From Ustulina deusta (lineage: Eukaryota; Ascomycota; Sordariomycetes; Xylariales; Xylariaceae): a DNA stretch of 64,000 nt. This document shows, piece by piece, positions 1 through 11,100 of this stretch. Position 1 is the stretch's first letter. The number at the start of each line of letters is the position of its first letter. The translations under genes were made by a program, and so were the position numbers. The notes below the pieces were generated by a model. The model was not told where the DNA came from and did not search any database. It saw nothing but the letters and a program-made list of their open reading frames with translations. Where the stretch lies: contig JAJNNX010000028.1 of NCBI GenBank assembly GCA_023159155.1, positions 550,012 to 614,011 of the forward strand, read 5' to 3'.

Positions 1-1774
1 CCTTCTCGTATGCCGACTCCCGGCTCGCGTCGTTGAGCTCCCGCACGACCTGCATGCGCAGGCGCAGGGACTTCGCGAGCACGAGCTGCAGAGAGCAGTC
101 CAGCGCCTCGTGCTTCGTGCGGCCCTCCGCGTCGGCGGGTCTGCCGAGCTTGGAATCCGCCACGTTGGATGGCAGGGGGACGTGGTAGTCGCCCGCGTGC
201 AGGAGCAGCGGCAGCGTCGAGTTCAGCGAGTTGATTGTCGTCAGCTCCAGGACCGTCAGCCAGAGGCGCCGGCGCAGCTCGGACTCGAAGGACGTCACGG
301 AGGCGTGGGCGCGAGGGTCGATGTGCAGGCCGAGCGTGAAGGAGAGCTTCGACAGGGCCTCCGTCATTATCGACGCGGCCCCGCCCAGCGCGCTGGTCTG
401 GCGCGCGAGCAGGAGAAGACAGAATACCTGGATTCCGTCGATGCTCATGGCGTCACGTTCCTATCTGGCGGTCAGCTGCAGGCTGGGACATAGAGCAAGT
501 GGGGTTTATGTATAAGTATATAATATAGTAGCAAAACGCGAGGGTGCTTCATTCAGCCCTTACCGTGGGTCCTATGAGCCACCATTGTACGGCGTAGACC
601 CAATTCCGAGCGGTCCTCTTCACGTCAGTCGCTACGGATCTATCCGTCAAGAAGATGGCACCGATGGTAAGAACCATGGTGAGCTTCATGAGGAACCCGT
701 CTTGAGCGGGTTCCGCTCGCGTCCAGTAGCTTTCGTACTCCCGCATGAACGAAGGGACGTGCAGAATACGAAACATGGGCTCGAAGTTGCGGAGATAGCC
801 ATCAATCGCTTGGTCGCACGTGCTTTTGGCCGGGATGCTCTCGCAGAGCCCAGGCATGGGCTCCTGGAGCAACTTGGCGCCATGGCTTTTGGCACGATGA
901 CGAGCCCCGGCCGCCTCGAGCATCGCGCCGTTGGCTATGCCTTGTGCTCCGTCGACGACGGAGTACGGCTTGGATTGCATTTGAGAAAGGATGTTGAACT
1001 ATTTTCATGATCAGCCATTGATGATGAGATATGGTGGTACTCGGTGGATTCGGTACCTACCTGTTCGAGCGAGTGAACCCAGTGCGTCTTTCCAAACAGT
1101 CTTGTTTTCTCATGCTCTGCGCGAAGATGCGGATGCGGTAGTTTGATCCGGAGTTCGGCCTTGTCGGATGGTCTTGGCTCGGAAGACTTCGGGTTGCCGA
1201 TATGCTGCTCGATTCTGGACAGCCTTGCTTCCAGATCCTTGAGGGAGTTGGCTTGCCGGGTATCGTGCCCTGGCTGTTGACAGAGTTGCTCTAGGACACT
1301 GAGGCGGTGCGACAAGCTCGATGTTGAGCTGTCATTCGCCCGAGATATAGACGAGGGCTCAATTAAACTCGGCACATCTCCACTTTGAGATTTCTCGGGC
1401 GTGCTGGGAAGGATAGTATCATCATCGAGGATGGGGTCCCGCCGAGGAGAACTCTGGGCTTGTGACCCAGACGAGAGAGGCACATGGTCCGACTTGTAGG
1501 TACATGGCAAAGACGCCCTCGACCTCATACACGGCCTGCATGGCAATCCCCGGTCGCACTTGATCTTGCCTGTAGGCCTTTAGTAGACATTAACTTTGGG
1601 ATGTGAAATAGGATATAAAAAGAGCTAAAGTTCTAATTTTGTAAACGCCAAATGTATATCTCTCTGAACAAGCAGCATAGAGAGGAGGTACTTACGAGCT
1701 CGGCAATTCTCGCAGCTCTTGGCCGGTCGGCAACGTTGGCGTTTGCGAGTTGCGGATTTAAGATGTTCGGTCAT
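1..1774 (-). CDS. Zn2Cys6 fungal-type transcription factor (5' part, runs off window)
   Basis: Nuclear DNA-binding regulator of the fungal binuclear zinc cluster class. Four exons read on the minus strand: 1774-1696, 1569-1061, 998-564 and 460 to the window edge; introns are 126, 62 and 103 bp and all junctions keep frame. The zinc cluster is assembled across intron 1 as C21-x2-C24-x6-C31-x5-C37-x2-C40-x8-C49, preceded by a basic stretch. A Ser/Pro-rich linker and a heptad-like segment (RLSVLEQL, LEARLSRIEQ) follow, then the middle homology region (HVPSFMREYESYW, QWWLIGP, DGIQVFCLLLLARQ, LRRRLW). About 494 residues are visible; the C-terminus lies outside. The start at 1774 is the first ATG in frame with the basic segment. 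Target genes cannot be inferred. I see no frameshift or stop, so the gene looks intact. Confidence 0.9.
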
Positions 1775-3806
1775 GGCGATGAATTCGGCGACGGTGCAAA
1801 TTGAAAAGAAGGCGTCTATAAGAGTACCGGACTGCGGGAGGAGAATTGGTCAAGCTAGGCTTGGATATCTCGTGTCGAGATCTCGGTGGCTGTTGGGCTT
1901 AAACCCGAATATGTGTCAGATAAAGACCGAGGCCGAATACGACACCGAGCTTTATGTAAGACGGCTTGCGAACAATTTGCTACCTATTTCGAGCATAGGC
2001 GACCCCACTATGACATGCTAGAATAGTAAGAACATTCATTGTGCTGATTCATCCTCAACAAAGAGCCTAGAGGTGTTTTAACCCTACCAATTATGATTAA
2101 TTATTATATTTTAAAGCAATAAATTACGTATCCTGTATCTATATCATTAATTATTAATCAATTATTTAGGTTGTCAGGTCCCTCACTCTATTCTACGTGT
2201 GCATGCGTACTCTAACGGCTACAGCCCTATTGATATCAGTCCATGTAATGGGAAACAGAAGGTTAAATACTATCAAGCGTGGCAAGAAACGCCACAGAGG
2301 TAAAAAATAAGTTATTTTCGTGAACTACTGTTCCAGGTGCATTAGTAATCCTGTAGTTTGAACACTATTTTGGTGTCTTGGGAAGCTATAAAGCAGGTAT
2401 GGGGAATATAGCGGGAATAATATGTATAGCATCTAGAGCATTGATTATTACTTGGTTTTTTATTTGTTGCACTTATCATTACGAAAGTGAGAGGAAAAAA
2501 TTCAAGGTTAGATAAGAAGATTCAGTTTCGCTGTTCAGATAGGCTACACGTACCACTATGGAGTCAAGGAATCGAACGCGCCGTCAATTCTCAACAATTA
2601 TTCTGGCGTGTTCGGGGGGATGCCAGCAGTTGTAGATGCATCTCCATGCAGCGAAATTTGCACGTACAGTTCGGAGGGAAACTTACTCAGGGAGGTAATG
2701 ATAATTTAGAGTCAATAGAGCCGGGACTTATCCACAATACAAATTATTCCTTTCGCGGTTGATCAAAGAACTTATCTCATGATTTACCTATTGGGCTTCT
2801 TGTTAGTCGTATTTGTTTCGGGTTATTCTGGCGGCACAGAACTAATATTTTGTTGCGCGTTCATCTCCCTTTTTTCTTCCTAGTTTGTATCTTAACTGCG
2901 AATTACGATTTATTATCGGCCTCATTAGCCGGCATAACAACCTGAATGTAGGTGCTTTGTATTTTTTTATCGATATATTTTTAGTGGAAGACTTGAATCT
3001 TGGTCGTTCAGAATTCATTGTTCCAGCAAGAAAATTAGGCGGGAAATAAGAATACGAAGGGCAAGTTCCTAAGCCACAAACCTGCAAGAGATATCAACTC
3101 ACGTGACTCCGAGAATCCGTTAGCAAACTACCTTAGGTACCTAGGTAGTCTAACTGCAGTCGAGTCTGCTACTTATATAAATGCTTGCCCTGTATTCCCT
3201 CCACTAATAGCCATGAGATGTATGGCAGCCAAAAGCTATCCTATTGTCTTTTTCTGTACAACACGTCTCTTGGAACAATCCTTTCCCATTCCCACCATTT
3301 CCTACTACCAGGTACCTACCTAAGCGAGTAGTCTTCGACGGCTATTTAATCATTTTCCAGTATCCATATGATCTCAATCAACTAAAGTCAGTATCGACCA
3401 TATCCCATAATTTCAGCTTCATCTGACATCTGTTGGCGGTCACCACCTAAAAGAGATTGAAAAATTTGTATTAAATGTGAGTACAATATAGTCCAGCATT
3501 CCGTGTACTTCCATTCATGATACCCTAAAACTAAGTTGCTGTCCTAAATGGCGAATTCGTAGTTCTAGCGCCCGCTGTATATTGAGTCAAGCCTTATAGG
3601 GGATGATTGTTTCTACAGGGCATCTCGGTTTACCGACCGAGTACACAGTCATGGGATATGCATTCATAATTGCAGGGCTTGAAGGTATCCGACCAACATA
3701 ACACAATTTATGGTGTCATAGAGATTACCACAAGGCGTGACTTGTAGATGCTTAAATCGATAACTTCTAAATTACCTAGATTAACTTGAATAATGTGTAA
3801 AAAAGG
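1775..3806. other. Intergenic, no supported gene
   Basis: Promoter side of the transcription factor followed by moderately AT-rich spacer. Short reading frames (for example 2487-2762 and 2842-3087) have no recognisable domain or splice partner. Two copies of a GGTACCTAGGTAG-like motif lie at 3131-3150 and 3310-3324. Confidence 0.6.
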
Positions 3807-4032
3807 TGTGACGGACTAGTGGGCCCTACGCTAGTCCCGAAGCAGTTGGTGAGGCTATTCGCAAGTGCCGTATGGGCTAGGTAGGAGATGTAACCACTTG
3901 GACCGGAAGCACTTCGGGAGCTAAGTTAGCCGCTCACATACATATATAGCAAGCGGCCCATACAGGCTGGGCCGTTCACATAGACCAATATACATACCGT
4001 TTTCTGAGCCCTACATCCACCGCACCGTCAGA
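3807..4032. mobile_element. Solo LTR with 5-bp target duplication
   Basis: A 226-bp block of near-normal GC begins TGTGACGG and ends CCGTCAGA, a 7-of-8 terminal inverted match. It is flanked on both sides by AAAGG (3802-3806 and 4033-4037), the 5-bp duplication expected of an LTR retrotransposon. No internal region or second LTR is present, so this is most simply a solo LTR left by recombination. The last two bases (GA rather than CA) depart from consensus. It shows little RIP compared with the nearby island. Orientation cannot be decided. Confidence 0.7.
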
Positions 4033-4765
4033 AAAGGGGTTTCAATACCTATCCTAACTGGCTAGGGGGGGATTAATATCCTCAACCGAGTACTAAAGCT
4101 ACCCACGAATGTGTCCTGTGCCTTGACAGCCAAAAAAACGAAGAATCATGAGCTATAGGGTTGCACGGGGGATTAGGGGCACTGTAATAGTACATGCTAA
4201 TACCTCATGGGATTTTGGCGTGTGCAGCATATGAGTTGCGTTGGTCTTGCCACACAACCAACCCTATTCCACGCTTGTCTTGAAAGTTCGCAGGAAACAG
4301 CTATTTTTGATTTGAGACAGATTGGCCGTGATAAACAAAGTCCTAGAATTTCCCGGGGCGCCTCTCTACTAAGCATCTTTTCGCGGGGTTGAGGAAGTGA
4401 TGCGGAAGCTGATTGCTTGGAGAATCGTAGGGTAGGGGGATTTCGTGTGTCTAAACATGGTTGTTTCTCGTGTACGCAGTGCGCGACCCCCAAAACGAAT
4501 TGAATACGAAAACTGAAAATAAATGATCTACCATGCAGAGAGTCTGACATAAAAGGCTCGTTTTTAAACCAATTAAAATGACCCGTGTTAGAAAGTCTCC
4601 AACCGTCTGACGTGTGTAGTATCCAACTACCCTTGCCGAAAACTTGACTGTTTCAACGCGGGTAAGTGATTGGGTAAGCTTACAACGCCATCCAATTTTA
4701 GGCCAATTAGAGGCGAATACAATAGCCAGTGAATAATCGCTTGTATTTAAGGAACGGGCTAGACC
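4033..4765. other. Intergenic spacer
   Basis: Unique-looking DNA between the solo LTR and the DNA transposon. A 117-codon frame at 4197-4550 (minus) has no recognisable feature and is not called. Confidence 0.5.
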
Positions 4766-4767
4766 TA

Positions 4768-4815
4768 CCGCATTCCTCGATTAGAACTTGACCGGCGCTA
4801 ATAGCTTGGCATGCA
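4768..4815 (+). repeat. Left terminal inverted repeat of the 3.14-kb transposon
   Basis: The 48 bp match the reverse complement of 7860-7907 with four differences, including one transition near the tip of the kind RIP produces. It keeps the GC-rich core TTGACCGGCGCTAAT. Confidence 0.85.
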
Positions 4816-6176
4816 ATGATCTTTTTTGCTAGACCGTAATTAGAGAGCATTTACCTAAACAAATATTATATAAATGTGCTTGTTTTTAATGGAATGTTTG
4901 TATAATGCCAACTTTTGTTAGCTAAACAGGTTTGCGGCCAGAATATATAGCTAAATTATGCGTTTTATAGCTAAAACGCATAAAATAGCTAAATTTTTTA
5001 ATTTTAGCTAAATCGCACAAATCTAGCTAAATTATATAAATTTGTAATAATATTAATAGTATGACTAGTTAATATAGCTTACTAACCTAGCTAAAATAGC
5101 CCTAATACTACTACTTATACTTAAACTACGCGGTTAGATAAAAAAAGGTATTATAAAAGCTAAATATAGCTTTTTAAAGCCTATTAAATAGGTTTATAAG
5201 CGTTATTTAAAACAAAAAAAAATAAAAGTACTATTATTTATTAAAAATTATTAAATCTTATTTGATCTAAATATTAATAGCAAATATATATTAATAAATA
5301 AAAGCCAGACTTTTATTAGTATTTTACTTATTATTAAAAAAAGCTTTTATAAACTTTTTTTTTAAAAAGCTACTATATATTTTAAAATATCTAGCAAATA
5401 GTATATCTCTAACTAGTAAATATAACAAAAAATAATCTTTAGCAGTTATATTTTTTAGTTTAATTTTTGCTAGCTAGAATTAGAAGCAATATTATAAAAA
5501 GAATTCTATTAAATAAAGCAAAATTAAAAGTTAGTAATAATTATTTAGTTCAAACAAAAAACAATAGCTATTTTTAATATTTTTTACTTTAATTGCAGTA
5601 ATATATTTATATTTTTAAATAAATAATTTAAAAAGTTCTTATAGCACTATTAGATTAGCTATTATTAAGTTATATATATATTTATAAAAATACTTAAAAA
5701 AATAATTAGCTATACTAATATATTTTTATAGTTTATTAAAAAAAACTTATAATATAACTGGTTTTAGCTTAATACTATATTAATAAGCAATTTTATTAAA
5801 GGTATTAGTTTTAGTAAGTTTTTTTATTACCTAATTATTAATATAAATAAAACTTTAATATTTTTTAAGTTTTTAATAGGTTATATATATAATTTTATAA
5901 GTATTAAGTTAGTTAAAAGAAAAAATAATAAAAATAGGTAAAAAAAACGCTAAGCAACGCTAGTTTTAGTAATAATTACTAACGGGTTATATATAAAAAA
6001 ATTAAAACTTTTGATTATTTTCTATAACAAAAATAATATTTTTGCTAAAAAAAAACTATTATATTATAAAAATATTAATATAAGGTTTAATATTACTGCG
6101 TATAATAACAAAAAATTGTTTAAAAAATAAATTAAAATAAACTTAGCTATTTATACCGAAAAAAATAACTGTTTAT

Positions 6177-6563
6177 TAGTAATAAATATAGTTAATTTCT
6201 ATAAAACCCTATGGGTTAAAAAAGCGCTAGAAAACGCAAATATTTTAATAGTAATAATCCTGCCTAGCCTTACGGCTTATTTTTAACTACTAGATATAGG
6301 ATTTAATAAAGTTTTTAAGATCTAGCTATATAAAAAGTTAGATTTTTACTTAAAATAGTTAAATAAAATAAAAAAGTTGTTTAATAAGTAGTCAGTCGGC
6401 GCGAGATGCGTAATAGCAATTTATATTATTAGTAACGCATAAAAAAAAGCTTTTATAGCAAAAAATTAAGCTTTAGTTGCAAGGTTATTTAAAAAAACCA
6501 GTATTTCTATCTATTTAGATAGCTGCAATAACTATTTTATTAGTATTAAAAGTATTAATTTAT
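6177..6563 (+). pseudogene. DDE_1-superfamily (pogo-like) transposase fossil
   Basis: One plus-strand frame can be read through this stretch with stops only as TAA/TAG, several at positions where Gln would fit. Visible landmarks are LVINIVNFYKTLW, then LPSLTAYF-stop-LLDIGFNKVFK, then SVGARCVIAIYIISNA and LVARLFKKTSISIYLD. The second block corresponds to the (I/V)PPxLTxxLQPLDVxxNKxFK signature that follows the second catalytic Asp in pogo/CENP-B-like DDE transposases. In the first block the expected Asp reads Asn. The N-terminal helix-turn-helix region could not be recognised. The assignment rests on motif memory, not on a search. Confidence 0.7.
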
Positions 6564-7859
6564 TGCAGTTGCAGTTAAATAACTAGTATTGCTAGCCGGG
6601 TGAACATATAAACCTTAAAATCGCAAAAGTTATTACTGCTTTAAAAAGCAGCAATAAGTTTTTTATAATAGTAAAAGTCTTCGGAATGCCTTAAAATACC
6701 TATAAATACTTTTAAAATAAAGTATTAAAAAAAATATATAAGTAGCGTAGGTTATATATAAGTAGTTCAAAAATAGAAATAGTTAATTGGCTAAAAAATG
6801 CTAATACTATATAAATTGCTAATAATAACTATTAACCCTATACTAGCATACCTTTAAATTTGAACGCTAATTGCCTACTATTTTTAATACAAAGTATAGT
6901 TATACTAGCTATAGCAAATATAAACTAAGTTATATAAAAAAATAGCATATAAATACTTTAATACGATTTAAGTAGTTGTAACATATTATAATACTAAAAT
7001 ATATTACTAAGTACCTTTAAATTTAAAAATAATCTTGTTACCTAGCTAGAAATAAACTAAATTATTATTATATATATGTTTTGCTATTTATTCTAAATGC
7101 TAACTTAGCTTTATTACTAAAAATATACTGCTAAAATACTTATAAAATATTAATATATATATATATATATATTTGTAAGCTTTATAATTAGTAAAATTAA
7201 ATATTGTATTGCTAATATATATAAATATTCTTTAGGTATACTAGCAGTAATATAGCCCTTTCTAGTATAAATAACTCTATAGCTTATATATTTTAGTTTT
7301 ATTGATTTAACATATATATTAAGTAGCAAGCTTAAGTAGTGTAGCAATAATAAATACTATTATAACTAAGAAAGCATATAAATCGCAGTAACGCTTTAAT
7401 ATTTATAATATTTGTTTATTAATATATACTAAGGCAAGGTAAACATGCTAAAATAGCAGTTAGCAGTGGTTCAAGGGGCATATATAAATATAAAAGTATA
7501 AGTCTGGCCGGCCCGGAATAGAGAGTTAAGATAGGTTTGGTTTTCTAAATCTATAAATACCTTATTAGTTATATAAATTAGGTATAATACAAAATATTTA
7601 TAAACAAGGTTAATTAATAGATTCTGTATAATTGGAATGCTAGTTTAATAAGGTTGGTGGATTAAAGGGCTAGGCTAAGTAATAGGGTTAATGGAGTAAA
7701 ATCTTAGTGCTATATTTAGTTAGTATTAAAGCAGAAGAGATGGGTAAAAAATCAGAGTTTTATAGGGGAAAAGTAATATACCTATATAAAATAGGTGGCT
7801 AGCTAACGTATTGCTAGTTAGATTAAGGTTAAATTAATATGGTCTGTGCTGCATATTGA

Positions 7860-7907
7860 TGCAGGCCAAGCCATTAGCGCCGGTCAAGTTGTAATCGAGG
7901 AATACGG
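7860..7907 (-). repeat. Right terminal inverted repeat of the 3.14-kb transposon
   Basis: Mirror copy of 4768-4815, followed immediately by the TA target duplicate at 7908-7909. Confidence 0.85.
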
Positions 7908-7909
7908 TA

Positions 7910-8116
7910 TGTCAAGTTCGCCTGTCTCATCGCCTGATTTTGACGGACAGTGGTCAAACAGGTTATAAATTGCGAAGCTTTTATACATCCTCACCTTCAC
8001 CCAAGCCCCCACACTGTCCCAATTTTACACGGAAATCTTCATTGGTCAATAACAGACCATGTTTTAGCGGCAACGGTGTGCTCTATCAGCTATTGAGTCC
8101 CTGCATTGGAGAGATT
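7910..8116 (+). promoter_or_regulatory. Short upstream region of the NLR gene, abutting a transposon
   Basis: Only 207 bp separate the transposon from the chosen NLR start, so part of the promoter must lie here or inside the element. An in-frame ATG at 7940 would add 59 residues of low complexity (Ser/Pro-rich). I prefer the ATG at 8117 because the conserved-looking N-terminal domain starts just after it. No clear TATA box is visible. Confidence 0.4.
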
Positions 8117-11100
8117 ATGGCCTCATCTACGTTGTACAAAGAAGCCCTTGCAGCATTCAAAACCCAGATGCTACAAGAGCTTAAATCCGGCAAGGAACAA
8201 GAACTACTCGAGAACTTTTTGGCAACGCGAGAGGTCCCTCAACGAGCAGCTGAGGAGGCTAAGTCGCTCAAAATTCAGACGGGCAAGAAATGGGGTGACC
8301 GAAATGTTGGGAAAGTAACGGTGCCGGCTCATTGGATTGATAAAATCATGGAGAACATCCAGAGGTTTATCGAAATCGGGAGTTTTGTAATGGAAGGGGC
8401 ACCGGAGAGTGCAGGGCTCGCGTGGCTCGCTGTTCGGCTAACTTTGTCAGCTATTCAGGGCAACTATGAACTCTACTCCTTATTTGGGACCGGTTTGACA
8501 GACATCACCGAGATCATGGTCTTGATTCCGCATTACGATCAATTGTACAACAATGGATCCAAAATGTTGCGAAAGGGGGATTCGCTGGTGGGAATACTCT
8601 TTGACAACATAACGGAAGCATATGTCGCCGTTCTTCGATTCTCCTTCGAGATCAAAATGCACGTCTCGGCCAGCACATTAACGAAGGTCACCCACGTCGT
8701 CGCCGATTTCTTTGGTGCCTCAAAACTCAAATTCCAAGACTTACTCGACAAAATCAAGACCCGCAAGTCGAGAGTGCTCGAGTATAGCATGGCAGCGTAC
8801 CAGCACAAATCGCTACAGTTCAATGAGAGACAAGAGGCCGATATGGAGGCCCTTAAGAAGAACCTGGATGATATGCGAAGCTTCCATGATAGCGAAGAGA
8901 AGTACCGTGAGGAATTTATTGCCGAATGTCATGCAATGAATCAAACCATTGAGGCAATGACTAAACACAAGACCCCTTGGGACCTCGCAGTCGTCAACTT
9001 CGAGAAGACAAAAAAGAAGCTTAACCCCGAAGAGAGCACCCAGGAACCCCTGACGACCGCACTGAGTAGGCGTTTTGCAGGAACATGTCAATGGATACTT
9101 GAGGATAAGGAATTTCTTAAGTGGTATCAAGCACAATCCAGCGAACTACTCTGGGTCACTGGAGGAAAAGGTCTCATAGCTCGAACCCCAATCCCGCCAT
9201 GGTGCACCCTGTTAATGTCACAATAGGTACCGGAAAGTCGACACTGCTAGGGTTCGTCTTCGAACATCTGTGCGAAAATATGGACAAAGATAAGACGATC
9301 CCTATTTATTTCTCATGCGAGACAAGCACGAAAGCCAAATCGATTTGCAACACTCTGTTGTACCAGGTATACGCTCAAGCAAAAAATGAAGAGAATGATG
9401 TGCCTCTACTAGAAGCCTGCAATGCGGTGTTCTCGCATCCTAAGAACGCGGAACATACCAACGTCAAAGGTAATGAGCCTACAGCTAAAACCAGAGGGAG
9501 TATAGCTCATATAATCGGAAACGATGATGCTATACCGGAGTTTGCAGTCGCTGTGCCAAAACTTTCAACACAACTGAAACGACCTGTCGTCGTCGTAATC
9601 GACGCAGTAGATTCTTTGCAGGCCGACGACCAAAAATACCTAATCGACCAATTTCGGACTGTGCTCCCCACGACCAACGAAACCGAATCTTCCAAGCTTC
9701 AGATCAAAATCTTAGTAGGGTGCCGCGCGCCGCTAAGATCCGGATATTCAGAGCTGAATGTGGAAAAGCACAATCATGATGATATGAAAACTCGGCTTTC
9801 CGCAGCACTGAAGCCGCTGCAAGGAATATCCCCAGAAGAACTAGAGAAAGCGACAAACACCATCCTTCAGAAAGCCGGACCAAGTTTTAGCTACATCACG
9901 GAAATCGGGATCCCTTTCATTCGCCAGCCATTCCAAGGCCCGCTTGACAAGCGATTGGAATTTCTGCCCGAGCCTCGAGAGATGTCTAATACCTACGACG
10001 AAGCAATACAAAAGATAGAACCCAACTACTTGGACCTTCTTAGAGTTGCCGTTACATGGTGCTTGCTAGCACAGAGCCAAAGGTTATTGACTGTAGAAGT
10101 GGTGATGGATGTTTTTCGAGGCACATACCAAACTGAAGACCTGGACAATGAGACGCTAATCGGTGATCATGACGACATCTCCTTCCCATTGGCCTCACGT
10201 CTAGAAAAAGGCCAACTTGAAGACGCCCAAGGTCCATTCCTAAATTTGGAGTTTGACGATGATAAGCCGAGCGTTATTTCTCTACGAAACTATAATCAAG
10301 TGAGAGAGTTCTGCATAGAAGGTTCTGGCCAGCAACGCTTCCATGAACGCCCACAGAATGACGAAAGACATATATGTTCGCAATGCGGAGTTTTCATGCC
10401 GGGACCCAACCACCTGGTCGTCTCCGAAAAGGAAGGCCACTTGGATATTGCACTAACTTCGCTTCGCCACCTCAACAATACCCTGTTTCAGAAAAGGGCA
10501 CGCTTGCTGCTCGCTGAAAATAGTATGACAATTGAACAAAATATGGAGACTGGAACCGACAAAACACACGAACAACCGGTCGAGGATTGCATCTCAGAAA
10601 CTCTTGGGACGGATCCAGCAGAGAACATCAATGAAGAAGGAAATACGAAAGCGGAGGTCGGCAGTAGCAAGATAGATGTGGCCAGTGATGATACTGTTAA
10701 CGACAAGTCCGCAGACGAGAAAGATGGCAAGATAGCCAAAGACAAAATCGACGATGGCCAGGACGGTAAGACGGACGAAGCTGGGGATGATACTGATAGC
10801 GATGGATCCATGGATGAGGAGGATGATGAGGCGGACATATCAGCGAGCGAGAATGAAGAGGAGGCTGACTCAAGACAAAGATTCAGCTCCAGATATGAGA
10901 TCCATTCGTGGCCTTATCACCTTCGCAAGGCCGAGGACCTTTGGAGCGAAGATGAACGTGAGGGAAATGAAAAATGGACAAAAGTGCTCATTGAACTGGA
11001 TCGCCTTTGCGAAAACACGGCTGTCTTTGATGCCTGGCAAAGGGCCTACAGCTCTGAGGAGGCGAGTGATTATTTGAAGTCTCCGAGGAAGCCTCTTCAC

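Larger units (their letters stand above)
4768..7907 (+). mobile_element. RIP-degraded pogo/Tc1-mariner type DNA transposon, 3.14 kb
   Basis: The ends form terminal inverted repeats of 48 bp (4768-4815 and 7860-7907, four mismatches), each beginning CCG(C/T)ATTCCTCGATTA. TA dinucleotides flank the element at 4766-4767 and 7908-7909, the target duplication of the Tc1/mariner/pogo superfamily. The interior is mostly extremely AT-rich, whereas the termini and the last 400 bp are less altered. A DDE-type transposase relic on the plus strand (6177-6563) agrees with the class. No uninterrupted transposase remains, so the copy should be immobile. Its right end lies 207 bp upstream of the NLR start codon. 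Confidence 0.85.

Noticed and set aside
7940..8116. Upstream ATG extending the NLR by 59 residues
   Set aside because: The extension is Ser/Pro-rich with no domain and begins 30 bp from the transposon; the domain-like sequence starts after the ATG at 8117.
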